A stretch of DNA of 64,000 bases from Fagopyrum homotropicum (Eukaryota > Streptophyta > Magnoliopsida > Caryophyllales > Polygonaceae): NCBI GenBank assembly GCA_033239125.1, contig BSWB01000005.1:16545447-16609446 (forward strand), written 5' to 3'. Both the position numbers and the translations under genes were made by a program. The notes under the pieces were generated by a model. That model saw only the letters and a program-made list of their open reading frames with translations, ran no database searches and was not told the DNA's origin. Position 1 is the stretch's first letter. Every line of letters starts with the position of its first letter. Below are positions 1-10,711 of the stretch, one piece after another.

Positions 1-249
1 AAATGAAATGTAATATAGTGAAAGAAATAAGTATAACTATACTTCAGATTTTTTAAGGTTCTGTTTTTTTAATAAATTTAAAATTCTCAACTGCTAAAAA
101 GCGATCCAATTATGGTTTATCATAAGGTTATATTTTTACATTTTGTTTTGTATTGTTAACTATTGGTCATTATTAAAAATGAAGCTTCATATAAACTATA
201 AAAAGCTTTATTGTGACGTTGTTCGTAAAACAAAACGACACTATCTTGT

Positions 250-303
250 TATCCTTTGACCAATCTTTTCTGTTGGTCATCCAACCTATGTTATCCTTTG
301 ACT
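250..303 (+). promoter_or_regulatory. Direct repeat GTTATCCTTTGAC with W-box-like cores
   Basis: The 13-mer GTTATCCTTTGAC occurs twice about 42 bp apart. It yields TTGACC at 256-261 and TTGACT at 298-303, which match the WRKY-binding W-box core. The site is about 1 kb upstream of the zinc-ribbon gene and is present in every unit that includes this part. A role in regulation is inference; the sequence is also close enough to AT-rich noise to be incidental. Confidence 0.3.
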
Positions 304-1237
304 CGCTTAACCAACAAGATAATTTAGCATGTGAAAATCACCAAATTTGTTAGGATGATATAAGCACATATATAGATTTTTCAAAAAAAAAAAGAATTCG
401 TTGACAAAAAAGAGGAAGAAAAAAACGAAGAAATCATTAGATAAAAAATTATTTATTGTGTAATTTTTTTTTTGTTTTCCTATGCATTGAAAAAAATAAT
501 TAAAAATAGAAACTTTTCAAATTAAACTTTTAATTTCCATTATTAATAGAGTACAATAATTTTAACTTAATTACTCTAAAAACGTTGTTATAAGGTAAAA
601 GAGTAACAAATTTATTATTTCGAATCATCTCTTTTTCTACAATCTGAGAATTATTTTGTTGTATTTCTCAATTTATACAAAGGTTTGGAGTGTGTTGTGT
701 GCAAAGCGGTAGCGGTAGAGGTTGAGGCAGGAATATCCTTTAAGGAAGAGGCAATGGTAAAGTCTAGTTTAAATACAAACGCTCTGTGAGAGTATCTTAA
801 AAAAAATAACGTTTAAGACAATAATAACTAAAAATACTTACAAAACACCCTTATGGCATTAAATTGCTAAACGTTATCTCTACTAATATTGTTTTAGTAT
901 TTTCAAACGTAGGTGTAATTATCATGGAAACAACATGTTTTTGATCCTCATAAGTATTAAATTGCTTGCCACTAATGTTCTTTGTATGTGTAGGTTATAA
1001 ACATAATTTACCCTATTATTATCTGTATAAATTTCCTTTTATTATGTTTAATACTAAAGTCATTATGAGATTTCCTTGTTATATGTTTCAATTAAATATA
1101 TTGTCACTAATAGTCTTGTTTTTTGTCATGGACTAAAGAGTTACAATATTATTTCGTAAATCGAAGCCACTATAGTTGGTGGACATTATGAGGCGACTAA
1201 AAATAGCACAAACTCAAGATTGAACATGATCTTGGAC

Positions 1238-1244
1238 TATAAAT
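1238..1244 (+). promoter_or_regulatory. TATA box of zinc-ribbon gene, unit 1
   Basis: TATAAAT lies 71 bp upstream of the ATG at 1309. It is followed by a CAACTTCATCAACTAC-type A/C/T-rich stretch typical of short plant 5' leaders. Transcription would start near 1270, giving a leader of about 40 nt. Confidence 0.65.
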
Positions 1245-1308
1245 CAACTTCATCAACTACTTCATCGCAATCATCAAGGAAAAAACGCTCTTACTCACAA
1301 CCTTCGCC

Positions 1309-1551
1309 ATGAACCCCAACAACAATGTTAAGAGTGAAAAGGATGCTTCACCACCGCAACAAGGTGGTAGTCAACCCAAATCCAGCGAGAACCCGAGGGT
1401 TGAAGAATCCATTGGAGTGGAGGATATAGAAGATATATTTGTGGTGATGGGCTGTGCTAGATGCCATATATATTGTATGGTATCTAAGAAAACCCCAAAG
1501 TGTGCACAATGCGGCTCCACAAACCTGATTTTTATTCCCCCAGCGAAATAA
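1309..1551 (+). CDS. Small zinc-ribbon protein, GIR1/GIR2-like (copy 1)
   Basis: An ATG-started open frame of 80 codons. The first ~40 residues are polar and low-complexity (Asn, Gln, Ser, Pro, Glu) and look disordered. Residues 45-75 form a compact zinc ribbon: GCARC gives C49-x2-C52, then a Y-x-M segment, then PKCAQC gives C65-x2-C68. This spacing, with Y-x-M-(L/V)-S between the pairs and P-K-C-x2-C-x-S after, resembles the plant family that includes GL2-INTERACTING REPRESSOR 1 and 2, small adaptors that recruit TOPLESS-type corepressors in epidermal and trichome fate. The amino-terminal LxLxL (EAR) motif of those proteins is not present, and there is an extra cysteine (C56), so repression cannot be assumed. 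No signal peptide or membrane segment is seen. A TATA box 71 bp upstream, and an identical protein in four units, support a real gene. Family assignment is from memory of the motif. Confidence 0.75.
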   Translation: MNPNNNVKSEKDASPPQQGGSQPKSSENPRVEESIGVEDIEDIFVVMGCARCHIYCMVSKKTPKCAQCGSTNLIFIPPAK

Positions 1552-3647
1552 TTGTGTGTTGTACGGCCCTCTTATGAAACGTGGTGCTTCCTTTGTTGCA
1601 TCATCATTGCTTCATAACATCCTTAAAATTTGGGGTGTTTAATTCATATATTTATTTCATGTCACATCTTTCGTTGATATATCAAGAAGTGCTATGACAC
1701 ATGATATGTTTATCGTTTTAATTTTTACTAAAAGTAGTTCTTTGTCATTTGAAATCAAGGACCTTTTTTATTTATAGTTATCATTTGAATCTACATCTAT
1801 TGTTTATGTTGAGGTATATCGTCTCAACTAGTTATAATTGTAGCGTTTGTGCCCGTGATTATAAATTTGTAGTACCCAAAAACATCACAAGCAAAAGGTA
1901 GTATTATCTCGGATCTCACCCTAAATAGGTTTGATTTTTATCGAATCGGTCTCAAACCGACTCAACATATTTTCTTTTAACATCCTTAAGCCCTAATTTT
2001 ATTTTCAGATTATTTCATTTGAGTAAATTTACCTTTATTGGATAAACATTTCATAGAAAAGTTGTCATTATGCATTCACCTTTTCACCATTAGTTGTTTT
2101 CTACAAAACATGTTAGTAATTTATAGAGGCTTTCATGTATGGAATCCCATACCACTTTTTGACTCTTATGTTAATGACACACTAGTATTGCTATCATTCG
2201 AGAAGGGTATGAAGTATACATATACATTGAACTAAGTTGTGACTAGAAAGTATTGATATAGATCCCCTCGGCAGCTGCCAAGAAATTAATTATTTAAATA
2301 TCATACCATCTAAGTTGCATTTGCTAGTTTCCCAATAAGTGATTTGTAACCATGAATTTATCTTTATAAACTTGATACAAATATTTTACGACTACAAAAA
2401 TCATATGTACAAATGAAATGTAATATAGTGAAAGAAATAAGTATAACTATACTTCAGATTTTTTAAGGTTCTGTTTTTTTAATAAATTTAAAATTCTCAA
2501 CTGCTAAAAAGCGATCCAATTATGGTTTATCATAAGGTTATATTTTTACATTTTGTTTTGTATTGTTAACTATTGGTCATTATTAAAAATGAAGCTTCAT
2601 ATAAACTATAAAAAGCTTTATTGTGACGTTGTTCGTAAAACAAAACGACACTATCTTGTTATCCTTTGACCAATCTTTTCTGTTGGTCATCCAACCTATG
2701 TTATCCTTTGACTCGCTTAACCAACAAGATAATTTAGCATGTGAAAATCACCAAATTTGTTAGGATGATATAAGCACATATATAGATTTTTCAAAAAAAA
2801 AAAGAATTCGTAGACAAAAAAGAGGAAGAAAAAAACGAAGAAATCATTAGATAAAAAATTATTTATTGTGTAATTTTTTTTTTGTTTTCCTATGCATTGA
2901 AAAAAATAATTAAAAATAGAAACTTTTCAAATTAAACTTTTAATTTCCATTATTAATAGAGTACAATAATTTTAACTTAATTACTCTAAAAACGTTGTTA
3001 TAAGGTAAAAGAGTAACAAATTTATTATTTCGAATCATCTCTTTTTCTACAATCTGAGAATTATTTTGTTGTATTTCTCAATTTATACAAAGGTTTGGAG
3101 TGTGTTGTGTGCAAAGCGGTAGCGGTAGAGGTTGAGGCAGGAATATCCTTTAAGGAAGAGGCAATGGTAAAGTCTAGTTTAAATACAAACGCTCTGTGAG
3201 AGTATCTTAAAAAAAATAACGTTTAAGACAATAATAACTAAAAATACTTACAAAACACCCTTATGGCATTAAATTGCTAAACGTTATCTCTACTAATATT
3301 GTTTTAGTATTTTCAAACGTAGGTGTAATTATCATGGAAACAACATGTTTTTGATCCTCATAAGTATTAAATTGCTTGCCACTAATGTTCTTTGTATGTG
3401 TAGGTTATAAACATAATTTACCCTATTATTATCTGTATAAATTTCCTTTTATTATGTTTAATACTAAAGTCATTATGAGATTTCCTTGTTATATGTTTCA
3501 ATTAAATATATTGTCACTAATAGTCTTGTTTTTTGTCATGGACTAAAGAGTTACAATATTATTTCGTAAATCGAAGCCACTATAGTTGGTGGACATTATG
3601 AGGCGACTAAAAATAGCACAAACTCAAGATTGAACATGATCTTGGAC

Positions 3648-3654
3648 TATAAAT
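3648..3654 (+). promoter_or_regulatory. TATA box of disrupted zinc-ribbon gene, unit 2
   Basis: TATAAAT, 71 bp upstream of the ATG at 3719, same as in unit 1. The promoter is unchanged although the gene behind it is broken. Confidence 0.6.
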
Positions 3655-3718
3655 CAACTTCATCAACTACTTCATCGCAATCATCAAGGAAAAAACGCTC
3701 TTACTCACAACCTTCGCC

Positions 3719-3828
3719 ATGAACCCCAACAACAATGTTAAGAGTGAAAAGGATGCTTCACCACCGCAACAAGGTGGTAGTCAACCCAAATCCAGCGAGA
3801 ACCCGAGGGCAGAAGAATCCATTGGAGT
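3719..3828 (+). pseudogene. Zinc-ribbon gene copy 2, 5' fragment, split by TE-A
   Basis: Codons 1-36 and part of codon 37 of the 80-residue gene, followed directly by the TGTAACACC end of TE-A. Translation would run into the LTR and stop after about 16 more codons, before any cysteine of the zinc ribbon, so the zinc-binding part is lost. Residue 31 is Ala instead of Val, and the neighbouring Glu codon also differs from the other copies. The 3' half is at 13447-13584. Confidence 0.9.
3824..3828. repeat. TE-A target-site duplication, left
   Basis: GGAGT, repeated at 13447-13451. It is present once at the same place (1414-1418) in uninterrupted unit 1. Confidence 0.95.
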
Positions 3829-3836
3829 TGTAACAC

Positions 3837-3893
3837 CCCGAATTCTCAGAACTCGGGACATTACTGGTTAGGACCTCACAATGGGTCCCGACC
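3837..3893 (-). other. TE-A LTR-terminal two-hairpin module
   Basis: Hairpin B: CCCGAATTC at 3837-3845 pairs with GAACTCGGG at 3849-3857 around a 3-nt loop, with one wobble. Hairpin A: GGACC at 3871-3875 pairs with GGTCC at 3884-3888 around an 8-nt loop that reads CATTGTGA on the element strand, with an outer GGT/ACC pair set. The module lies at the U5 end of the LTR. It recurs at 10720-10776, where it ends 4-5 bp from the LTR boundary and sits just upstream of the PBS on the element strand. Confidence 0.7.
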
Positions 3894-4144
3894 TCAGTTG
3901 GACAACAATTTTACTAGGATCTTGCAACAAGACACAAATAAGAAAAACCGAAATTCATAAAAATTACATTTGTAAAAGGATGAATGCAACAAAGTCTAAC
4001 AGCCTATCATACTTAACAACAGAAAAGACTAACTGTCTTAACAAAAGGAAAGCCAACAAAACAACAACCCACACCCCCACTCTAAGGAGTACGGAGACCC
4101 GGCTGACCACTACTTCCGAATCACTCAGCTGCTGTTCTAACCTG

Positions 4145-4591
4145 CTGTAAAATTAAAACCACAACAAAACAACCATTAGCTAGTTATCTAAACATTTGAA
4201 GAATAACAATAGCACACACACACATAAAATAAGAAACACTCATCATGCTTTCAAACACTCCATTTATTATCTTTATTTAAGTCATTCACTCTAATGATAC
4301 TTATTTTGTGACACGAGGAATTCCCAAACCTCGCCTCCGCCCCCGTGTACCCATCAGGAGTGGATCCGATGCATCTCACCGTGTACCTGGATGGTCTGGG
4401 TATAGAGAACCTCCCAGTCTCCTGGCAGAGCTGGGCAGTGATGTCACGACCCGTTACACATACACTTGGACCTTAACACATAATAACAACGGTCGTCCTA
4501 ACAAGTTGTTATTATAAACACACATCGTACACACCACCATTATCATTCAACTAACATCCAGAAACCAGCTAAGTAAGTCGCAAGGACTTAC
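4145..4591 (-). other. Candidate LTR leader intron of TE-A
   Basis: On the minus strand the donor is AAG|GTAAGTC at 4591, inside a hairpin (GACTTAC 4585-4591 with GTAAGTC 4573-4579, 5-nt loop). About 447 nt downstream is a T-rich tract ending TTTTACAG at 4145, preceded by GCTAATGG, a possible branch point. The 5' LTR copy is at 11028-11474. TE-B and TE-C have the same arrangement. Splicing is inference from sequence. Confidence 0.5.
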
Positions 4592-6563
4592 CTTGATCAA
4601 AATCGTTATCTCAAATCTCAACTCGGTTCGAACCCGTGGTAACTCAAACGCCTGTCAACTAAGGCATGTGGATCAAAATCACATCCAGATGTCCAACCTC
4701 ATGCGAAGGAATTACGGAAAAAGCTCTCTTACGGTAAAAGACCATTTTACCCTTAGTGCCGAAAATTCTCAAAGTCTAACATTAAAATCCAATATTTTCT
4801 TTTAGAACTAAATTCAAGGATCTGTTTTCAAGGGTAGTTTACTAGAGATTCAAAGGTTAATAAAGTTCTAGAATTTTAAAGGGTTGCTAAGGTCTGACCT
4901 TTATACTTAAGCTACTAGGATCCTACTTTGACGTAATCCCAGGTAAGAACTAGTTCTAAAGATTTTATGAGAAGGACTTAACGATCCTCGAACTTAAACT
5001 CTTTATCGTCTATAATTACCAAGAGAATAAGACGACCGGTTGGGTAGTCTACGCTAACGTGCCATGTCGTAGAACATTGAAATATGTAACACGATTCACT
5101 TAAACGTAACCACATGTATAACCTTAGGATTAGAGACCGTAACTTACTGAGTCTAGCTAAAACAAAACACACTACCCACGAGTCTGTAGTACCTCCAGTG
5201 CGTATATTAACTCAATGAATTATCAGCCGTTTCTTAAACAAGATTGCAAAACAAAAAGGTGGCACCACTCATGATCTTACCTCTTCGACTACAGTGCGGC
5301 GGTTGTCCACTATACTACCCTATCCCTCTCACAGCCTTCCCATTTCTACCTAACAGGTCGGCAACCCAAAACAAACGCTACGATACACAGCAACCGGAAG
5401 GGAAAGGAGAGAGACTCACCGAAGCTATGGTTGGCGACAACTCCGATCGTATCCCGCGGTCAGATTAAGTGGAGGCTAGATTCCGTACTGGACTGCCTTG
5501 GTAATGTTGATCCTTGTTTGCCGGCTGTGGTCCAACTTGTGGCGGTTCCGACTCAACCACGTTACTTCACGCTCGAGGAAAGACACAAAGAAAGACCCGG
5601 TGTTGGCTTCCTTCCGAGTGATTGCAGGACCAACTAGGATCTGTCACTGCTGGTGGAGGCGTCGTCTGCAGTAGGCTGAAGCTGGTCCGGTGGCTCGTAC
5701 GCTGGCTCGACCGCACTCCCTACAGTACACCACTCCTCCTGGCTAGTGATTGCAGGACAGAAAAGCGGCTCGAGTTGCAGTTAACACGGAAAGACAGAAG
5801 GGGAAGAGGAAGGGCAGGAGGTTACGGTCTTGGACTAACCTGGTGGTCGACGGAGAAGGTCGCAGGGCTTCGGTGGCTTCTAGTGTCGCTGCGAGGCCTC
5901 CAGGTGGTTGCAACTCGTCCCAGATCAGATGCGGAGTAGGAGGGCTTCGGCGACTCGTACCTTGGAGATGCAGTCCGGGTTGGTTGCTGGGTGCAGAGGC
6001 CGTGTGTGATCTCCCTGGGTTCTCGGTGGAGGCGGAGCGGCGTACCTGCTAGTCTCCGGTGCGGCGTGAGGGCGGTGATCCAAGAGTGCCGAAAGAAAGC
6101 AGCCGGTTGTGCAGACAGTAGCGGGCAAGCTTTGCGTGTGAGGTTAATTAGGTTAAATCATCTCATTAGGTTAAAACAAAGGTTAGGGATGATTAAGGGA
6201 ATGGGCCAACAGGAGACTCACTGGGCCGAAAGGGAATGGGCCGGTCTGCTCATTAACTAAAGTGGAAGGATAACTAGATCGGTATTCGTACGGGACCGCT
6301 CTTCGGTCTTATTTTAAAAGTACGGAATTATTTACGGAATTATATAAGTTATCATTTTATGTGAATTAAGGTCACATAAAATGGTAGAATTTAATATCGT
6401 CACATAAAATGATAGAATTTAATATCGTTTTTATTTTTATTTTTATTTTTATATTTAACGGAATAAAAGTTGGCGGATCGGAATCCGGGTGAATTCGGTA
6501 TTAAACAGAGTTTAAATTATTTTATTTTTTTTTATTTTTTTTTTATTTTTTTCGGGTATTACA

Positions 6564-6600
6564 TCAGTGCCCTCTTAAAAGAAGTTTCGTCCCGAAACTT
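6564..6600 (-). other. TE-A polypurine tract and pre-PPT hairpin
   Basis: On the minus strand AAGTTTCGGGACGAAACTT (6582-6600), a perfect 8-bp stem with a 3-nt loop, is followed by TTTTAAGAGGGCACTGA up to the 3' LTR. AAGAGGG is the likely polypurine tract for plus-strand priming. Confidence 0.75.
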
Positions 6601-9600
6601 ATAATAATGTAACTAATCATTCGACTTTCTTTGTAAATCTTTAGTTTTATAAAAAAATTTTTTTTTTTTTTTTTTGTTTCCCACCATGCAACTACTCAAT
6701 CATCATACTCAGACATACATCACATAAAACATAATCACTCAATCCAATATAGAAACATGAATGGTCAAACAACACAACATCCGAGTACTAACTCGTCGTT
6801 ACAACAGTAACGGCTAACTTCACAAGGAACTCAAAACTACTCTTGCTACCCTCTTCCATCTTCCAAGTAGTCTCATAGGCTCCTATATTATAACACTAAA
6901 GGTTCTATAAAAGTATGTTTTGGCTCAGTTATCATATTTTTATGTTTGACGACCTGCGTCGGTTCCGGTAGGTACTCTCTCTTTTTCCGAAAGTTCCCGA
7001 TTATCGATTCTGAATTAATGATCTTAAACTTATGTCGGCACTTTACTAAGTGCCTAATGCTTTTTGTAATACAAACCGCTTGACCCGGGTTCCTCAATGT
7101 GACCTAATCGGATCGTTCCTTAATTAATGGGTTTTCACCTACTTCTTGTCAAGCTATCAAATTTATATAGCTCAAAACAAATCACACACCCATGTGGACC
7201 CTTTTCATATAGATTTCTAATTCCTTAACTTGAAATCATAGTTAACATAACATTGATTTTCTTCATCTGTGGGTTATGGGCCTACCACACTTCTGGTGTA
7301 ACACTCATTAGTCACAATGGCGTCTTTCTAAGGGTCAACATGATTTACCCAACTCCCGCCTATACTTCCCTTCTAATACTAGCAAGATCCTCTTCAAACA
7401 GAGCCTTACTCTCCTACTCAACCGTAGTCTGTTCTTAACCAACCAGTAAGCAACCTCTAACTCGATTTCTCTTCATATCCTTAGATCATCCCAGAGGGTT
7501 GTCGTAGCCTACTTGGAAATCCTCCAAGGCATCGGTAAAGTTACTTCTTAAATCCGCATTCACTAATGTCTCTTCTTAACGGTACCGTACTCGTCGGTAC
7601 CAACCAACACTTACACGTTCTCAGTTGACGTCGGTCAGTCTATAATTGACTTATCTCAATATCCCGGACTTACTCTTCTCATACCTATACTGGCGTTAAA
7701 TCCTTGGTGAGCATCATTTACCCGACTAATCCTTTCATGCTTCGCTAATTCGTTTTTTCTTCCACACTTCTGTTTCCTTAGGCTAACTTTATTTCTCGAG
7801 CCCAACTGGGTCATTCATCTTGACATAAATAGTCATTCCAAGTCTTCAACGATGGTTGGTAAGTGTCTTGGTAGTTCTGATGACCTTAGTTACCATCCTC
7901 TTGCAGTTCCCCTTTAATGGACCGTCGGTGTTGATGACTTAAGTCCCGTGATAATTGGGGTTACCTTGAACTTCCGATTCCACCAAGGCTGTTCTCATAT
8001 ATACATTCCTTTGTTGGTGTTACCGGCAATATTGTCTTCATGAAACTCCGTTGTTTCCGCTACAGGCTTCGACTCTTTCATACCGGCATTGAGATTTCTT
8101 CCAAATTCCTATATCTTTGAGGAGGTCAAAACCTCTCCATACTTGTAAAGTCTACATTTTGCTTCTACACTCCATTGTATGTATACCTTCCATGCACCTT
8201 GGACTCTCACATCCGGGTCGACATTTTATCTCTTTTGGCCTTACACGCTTGTCTTGTGAACTCTTCTACTAGGTGACTCGTCTTATACATTTTTCTTCTC
8301 TGCATCGGTCTCTAACTGTCTGTTGATCATTACTACCCATTTTGTGTTAGAACTTCAATTGCTTTGTACTCTTGCATAGATTTTCTAAGGATATCCTCAT
8401 CTCAAAACTTTATATAAAATTTATCATAACTCGCAATTTTGATACCTGACTTTCCTTCTCACTAGATAAGTTATACACTTGGTTTACACTAAATCCATCA
8501 TAGTGTCATCAGTCCATTGGTATGATTGTTATTAAACATCCAATGATACTATTTGTATACAACACATTAGGTGCATATGATTTTCCCACCAATCAAATTT
8601 CTCGCATCGCATTTATTATGTCTTCCTTATACTCATGTCGCTTTACCTTTTTTTGATATTTACACTCCGTAAGATAGTTAAATCCCTTTGAGTTTTCTCG
8701 TACACACTTTACAACTGCGTTGGTTGGTCTTATTACTTTCATCAACTCTTAGGTCATCAGTCCAGCTGAATTTTCAATGGAGTACTTCCATTTCTCCTTA
8801 AATAACAGTCTTTAGTCCTTTCTGTAACCATCTTATTGGTGTGATACAGGATCCATATAACAACCTTTGGTCTTTCACCTTTACTCCTTCTCATGTCTGT
8901 TTTAGTCAACCTGTAGATTCTATATGCAATCACCTCACAATTCGACCACACATTTCACCAAGGCTTTACATCATACTCTTTATGTTTGTGCCGCCTCGGA
9001 ATTTCCAATTATTTTGTGTCACATCTCTAATCACAAGGGTTTTCCCTGTCAATCTAGACAGTCTGACCCTACCATTACTATCATCAAGGGTCATTACCGA
9101 CCGTCAAAAGCTGCTCTTAAATTCCTTTATTAGAGTTATCAGAATGGACTCATCTAACTTTACCATCCAGGCTACTAGTACTTGTATTGATTTAACTTCA
9201 CCATTGTCGTCGTTGATCTCTGAAAGAAATTCACCAGTTGTCGGTAAATTTCCTTTATAACCTTGTGGTTATTCTTCTTATTTGTCAACCAACCATCACT
9301 AGTTAGCCAACACGGGTAAATTCTCTGTTATTGCCAAATAAATCTGTAGTTGGCCTTCTATAAGATTGTAGACTTACTTTTCTTCTATCTCCTTTGAGGT
9401 TTACTATACAAGGTGAAAATATATCTCTTCCATTTATACTCATTTAGCTCCTTCTGCAAATTACACTCCTATAAGAGTACTATACTCTTACGAGTCTAGT
9501 TGTATCTTCGTCCTTCGTCAACGGACTTATTACTTCTTTTACTATAACTTGTAGGCATTTCTCCATGATTCCTTTTACCCGAGTTATTGTTCACTTGTGG

Positions 9601-10695
9601 TTCTCTGTTATGACTCGCTAGTATCATTAACTTAAATCCCTTCGTGAGTTTCCGTCCTTGGGTGCTGCTTGTACTTCCGCCTCTATAGAAATCCGGTCTT
9701 TGTTGTATCCCGATCCTTGTTGAAATTCTTGTGTGTTCTAGGAGGTCACACCACTTCCATGTCGGTGAAATCCACCTTTCCCTTTTTGGCAATGCGTAAG
9801 CTTCCTAGTTGCAGCTCTTTAATTCTTTCTATCTGGATGGATAATGTATCTCGTGTTGACTTCCATACTTTTGACTGTCTCAGTTATCAATCTGGATTGT
9901 GGTGGCAATTAGCTTGTTGAGAGTGATCATATTTCGCCTTGCTTTTGGCATCAACTTTCATGTCCTAGTCTGTTAGTGAGCTTAAATTTTATGTCCCTTT
10001 TCTTGATCGCTACTATATCTCCCTTTTGACTTTCATGTCTATGGCAAATTTTCGACGCCATCCTCTTTGTTTGTGAAGTCACTTTACACAACTTGAAAGA
10101 GCCTCTCCGTTGTCTTTCTCAATTCCCTAGTTGGCGATCATCACTTGCTTCTCCGGAACTACTCTTTTGTATATCCTTCATTTGATTCCGTTGAGTTGAT
10201 TCGGGATTCTCTTCTTGTCATCGTACTTGGTGTTGTCTTTGAGTCTTCACCTTTCCGTCTCGACGTTCCTCAACAAGCTCGAAGGAGTTGTCCGACGTTC
10301 GTCTACCCTAATGCACCTAAGATGTACATACTAATCCTCACGTTGACACTCTTCAAAACTTAGGTGTGTCAACTGAATGAGGATCTCAAACTGTTATCTC
10401 CATTAAGGGCGTACTGTAACTATTAATTCTACTAATCTTCGGCATATACCTATCTATATAACATATCTTTATAAACAAGCTAAAAGTCCAACTACAGTAA
10501 AACCTAAAATCCATACTAAGCAAACTGAGATCCGCGGTAGTAGTGGTGGTCAGCCGTACTTTTCTATTCCCAACCAGACTATGCATGCATTAAAAAAAAC
10601 CAAAATTCTCTTTTTAAAACTCAGACCCCTTTTCGGGTTCTGCTTAAAACTTATTCAGTCTTTCAGAAGATTTCAAGTGTCATTGTTGCCAACCT

Positions 10696-10708
10696 GGCTC
10701 TGATACCA
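10696..10708 (-). other. TE-A primer-binding site (tRNA-iMet)
   Basis: GGCTCTGATACCA on the plus strand, i.e. TGGTATCAGAGCC on the element strand, 3 bp from the 5' LTR. This is the standard plant initiator-methionine tRNA primer site and fixes the element orientation. Confidence 0.9.
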
Positions 10709-10711
10709 TGT

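Larger units (their letters stand above)
1..2410. repeat. Host tandem array, unit 1 (2,410 bp)
   Basis: The first bases of the window recur at 2411, 14440, 16850, 19260 and 46710, which defines a head-to-tail repeat of about 2,410 bp; the phase is arbitrary because the window opens inside the array. The unit holds an AT-rich upstream part (1-1237), a TATA box, one small zinc-ribbon gene (1309-1551), and about 860 bp of AT-rich sequence downstream in which I see no gene. Bases 700-765 form a small GC-richer island (it contains GCGGTAGCGGTAGAGG) of unknown nature. Unit 1 differs from the other units by only a few bases, for example an A/T difference near 1722. Confidence 0.97.
2411..3828. repeat. 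Host tandem array, unit 2, left part
   Basis: It repeats unit 1 from its first base to codon 37 of the zinc-ribbon gene, where TE-A interrupts it. Differences from unit 1 include TTGAC to TAGAC near 2811 and GGGTT to GGGCA near 3809. The rest of the unit resumes at 13447. Confidence 0.97.
3829..6563 (-). repeat. TE-A 3' LTR
   Basis: It starts TGTAACACCCCG and ends GGGTATTACA on the plus strand, so on its own strand it is TGTAATACCC...GGGGTGTTACA. It contains a GC-rich block at about 5240-6260, which would be transcribed leader in the sense orientation and corresponds to a similar block in the TE-B LTRs. A T-rich tract and a short CACATAAAATG(G/A)TAGAATTTAATATCG duplication lie near 6371-6426 at the U3 side. 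Open frames in the GC-rich block have no recognisable domain and I do not treat them as genes. Confidence 0.95.
6564..10711 (-). pseudogene. TE-A internal region, decayed gag-pol
   Basis: 4,148 bp between the LTRs with stops in all frames. Just inside the PBS the leader resembles those of TE-B and TE-C (AGGTTGGCAACAATG against AGGTTGACAACAATG). A minus-strand frame near 9500-9790, rich in Arg, Gln, Asn and Gly, fits the linker near the end of Gag, but no CCHC knuckle is readable. Near 6850-6885 a short Glu/Thr-Thr-Trp segment could be the end of a chromodomain; this is weak. I cannot identify reverse transcriptase or integrase motifs. The plus-strand open frame at 8841-9260 is antisense to the element and not a gene. 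Confidence 0.6.

Noticed and set aside
700..765. GC-richer block with GCGGTAGCGGTAGAGG as a possible MITE end
   Set aside because: I found no matching inverted terminus or target duplication in the unit, so I left it as an unexplained island.
2038..2235. Open frame of 65 codons in each host unit, downstream of the zinc-ribbon gene
   Set aside because: It begins at TTG, not ATG, has no promoter or known domain, and is preserved only because the units are near-identical; unit 2 changes several residues freely.
3881..4150. 89-codon ATG open frame in TE-A LTRs
   Set aside because: It is antisense to the LTR end and spans the terminal hairpin module; no domain and no independent conservation.
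8841..9260. 139-codon plus-strand open frame inside TE-A
   Set aside because: It starts at GTG, runs antisense to the element and shows no domain.
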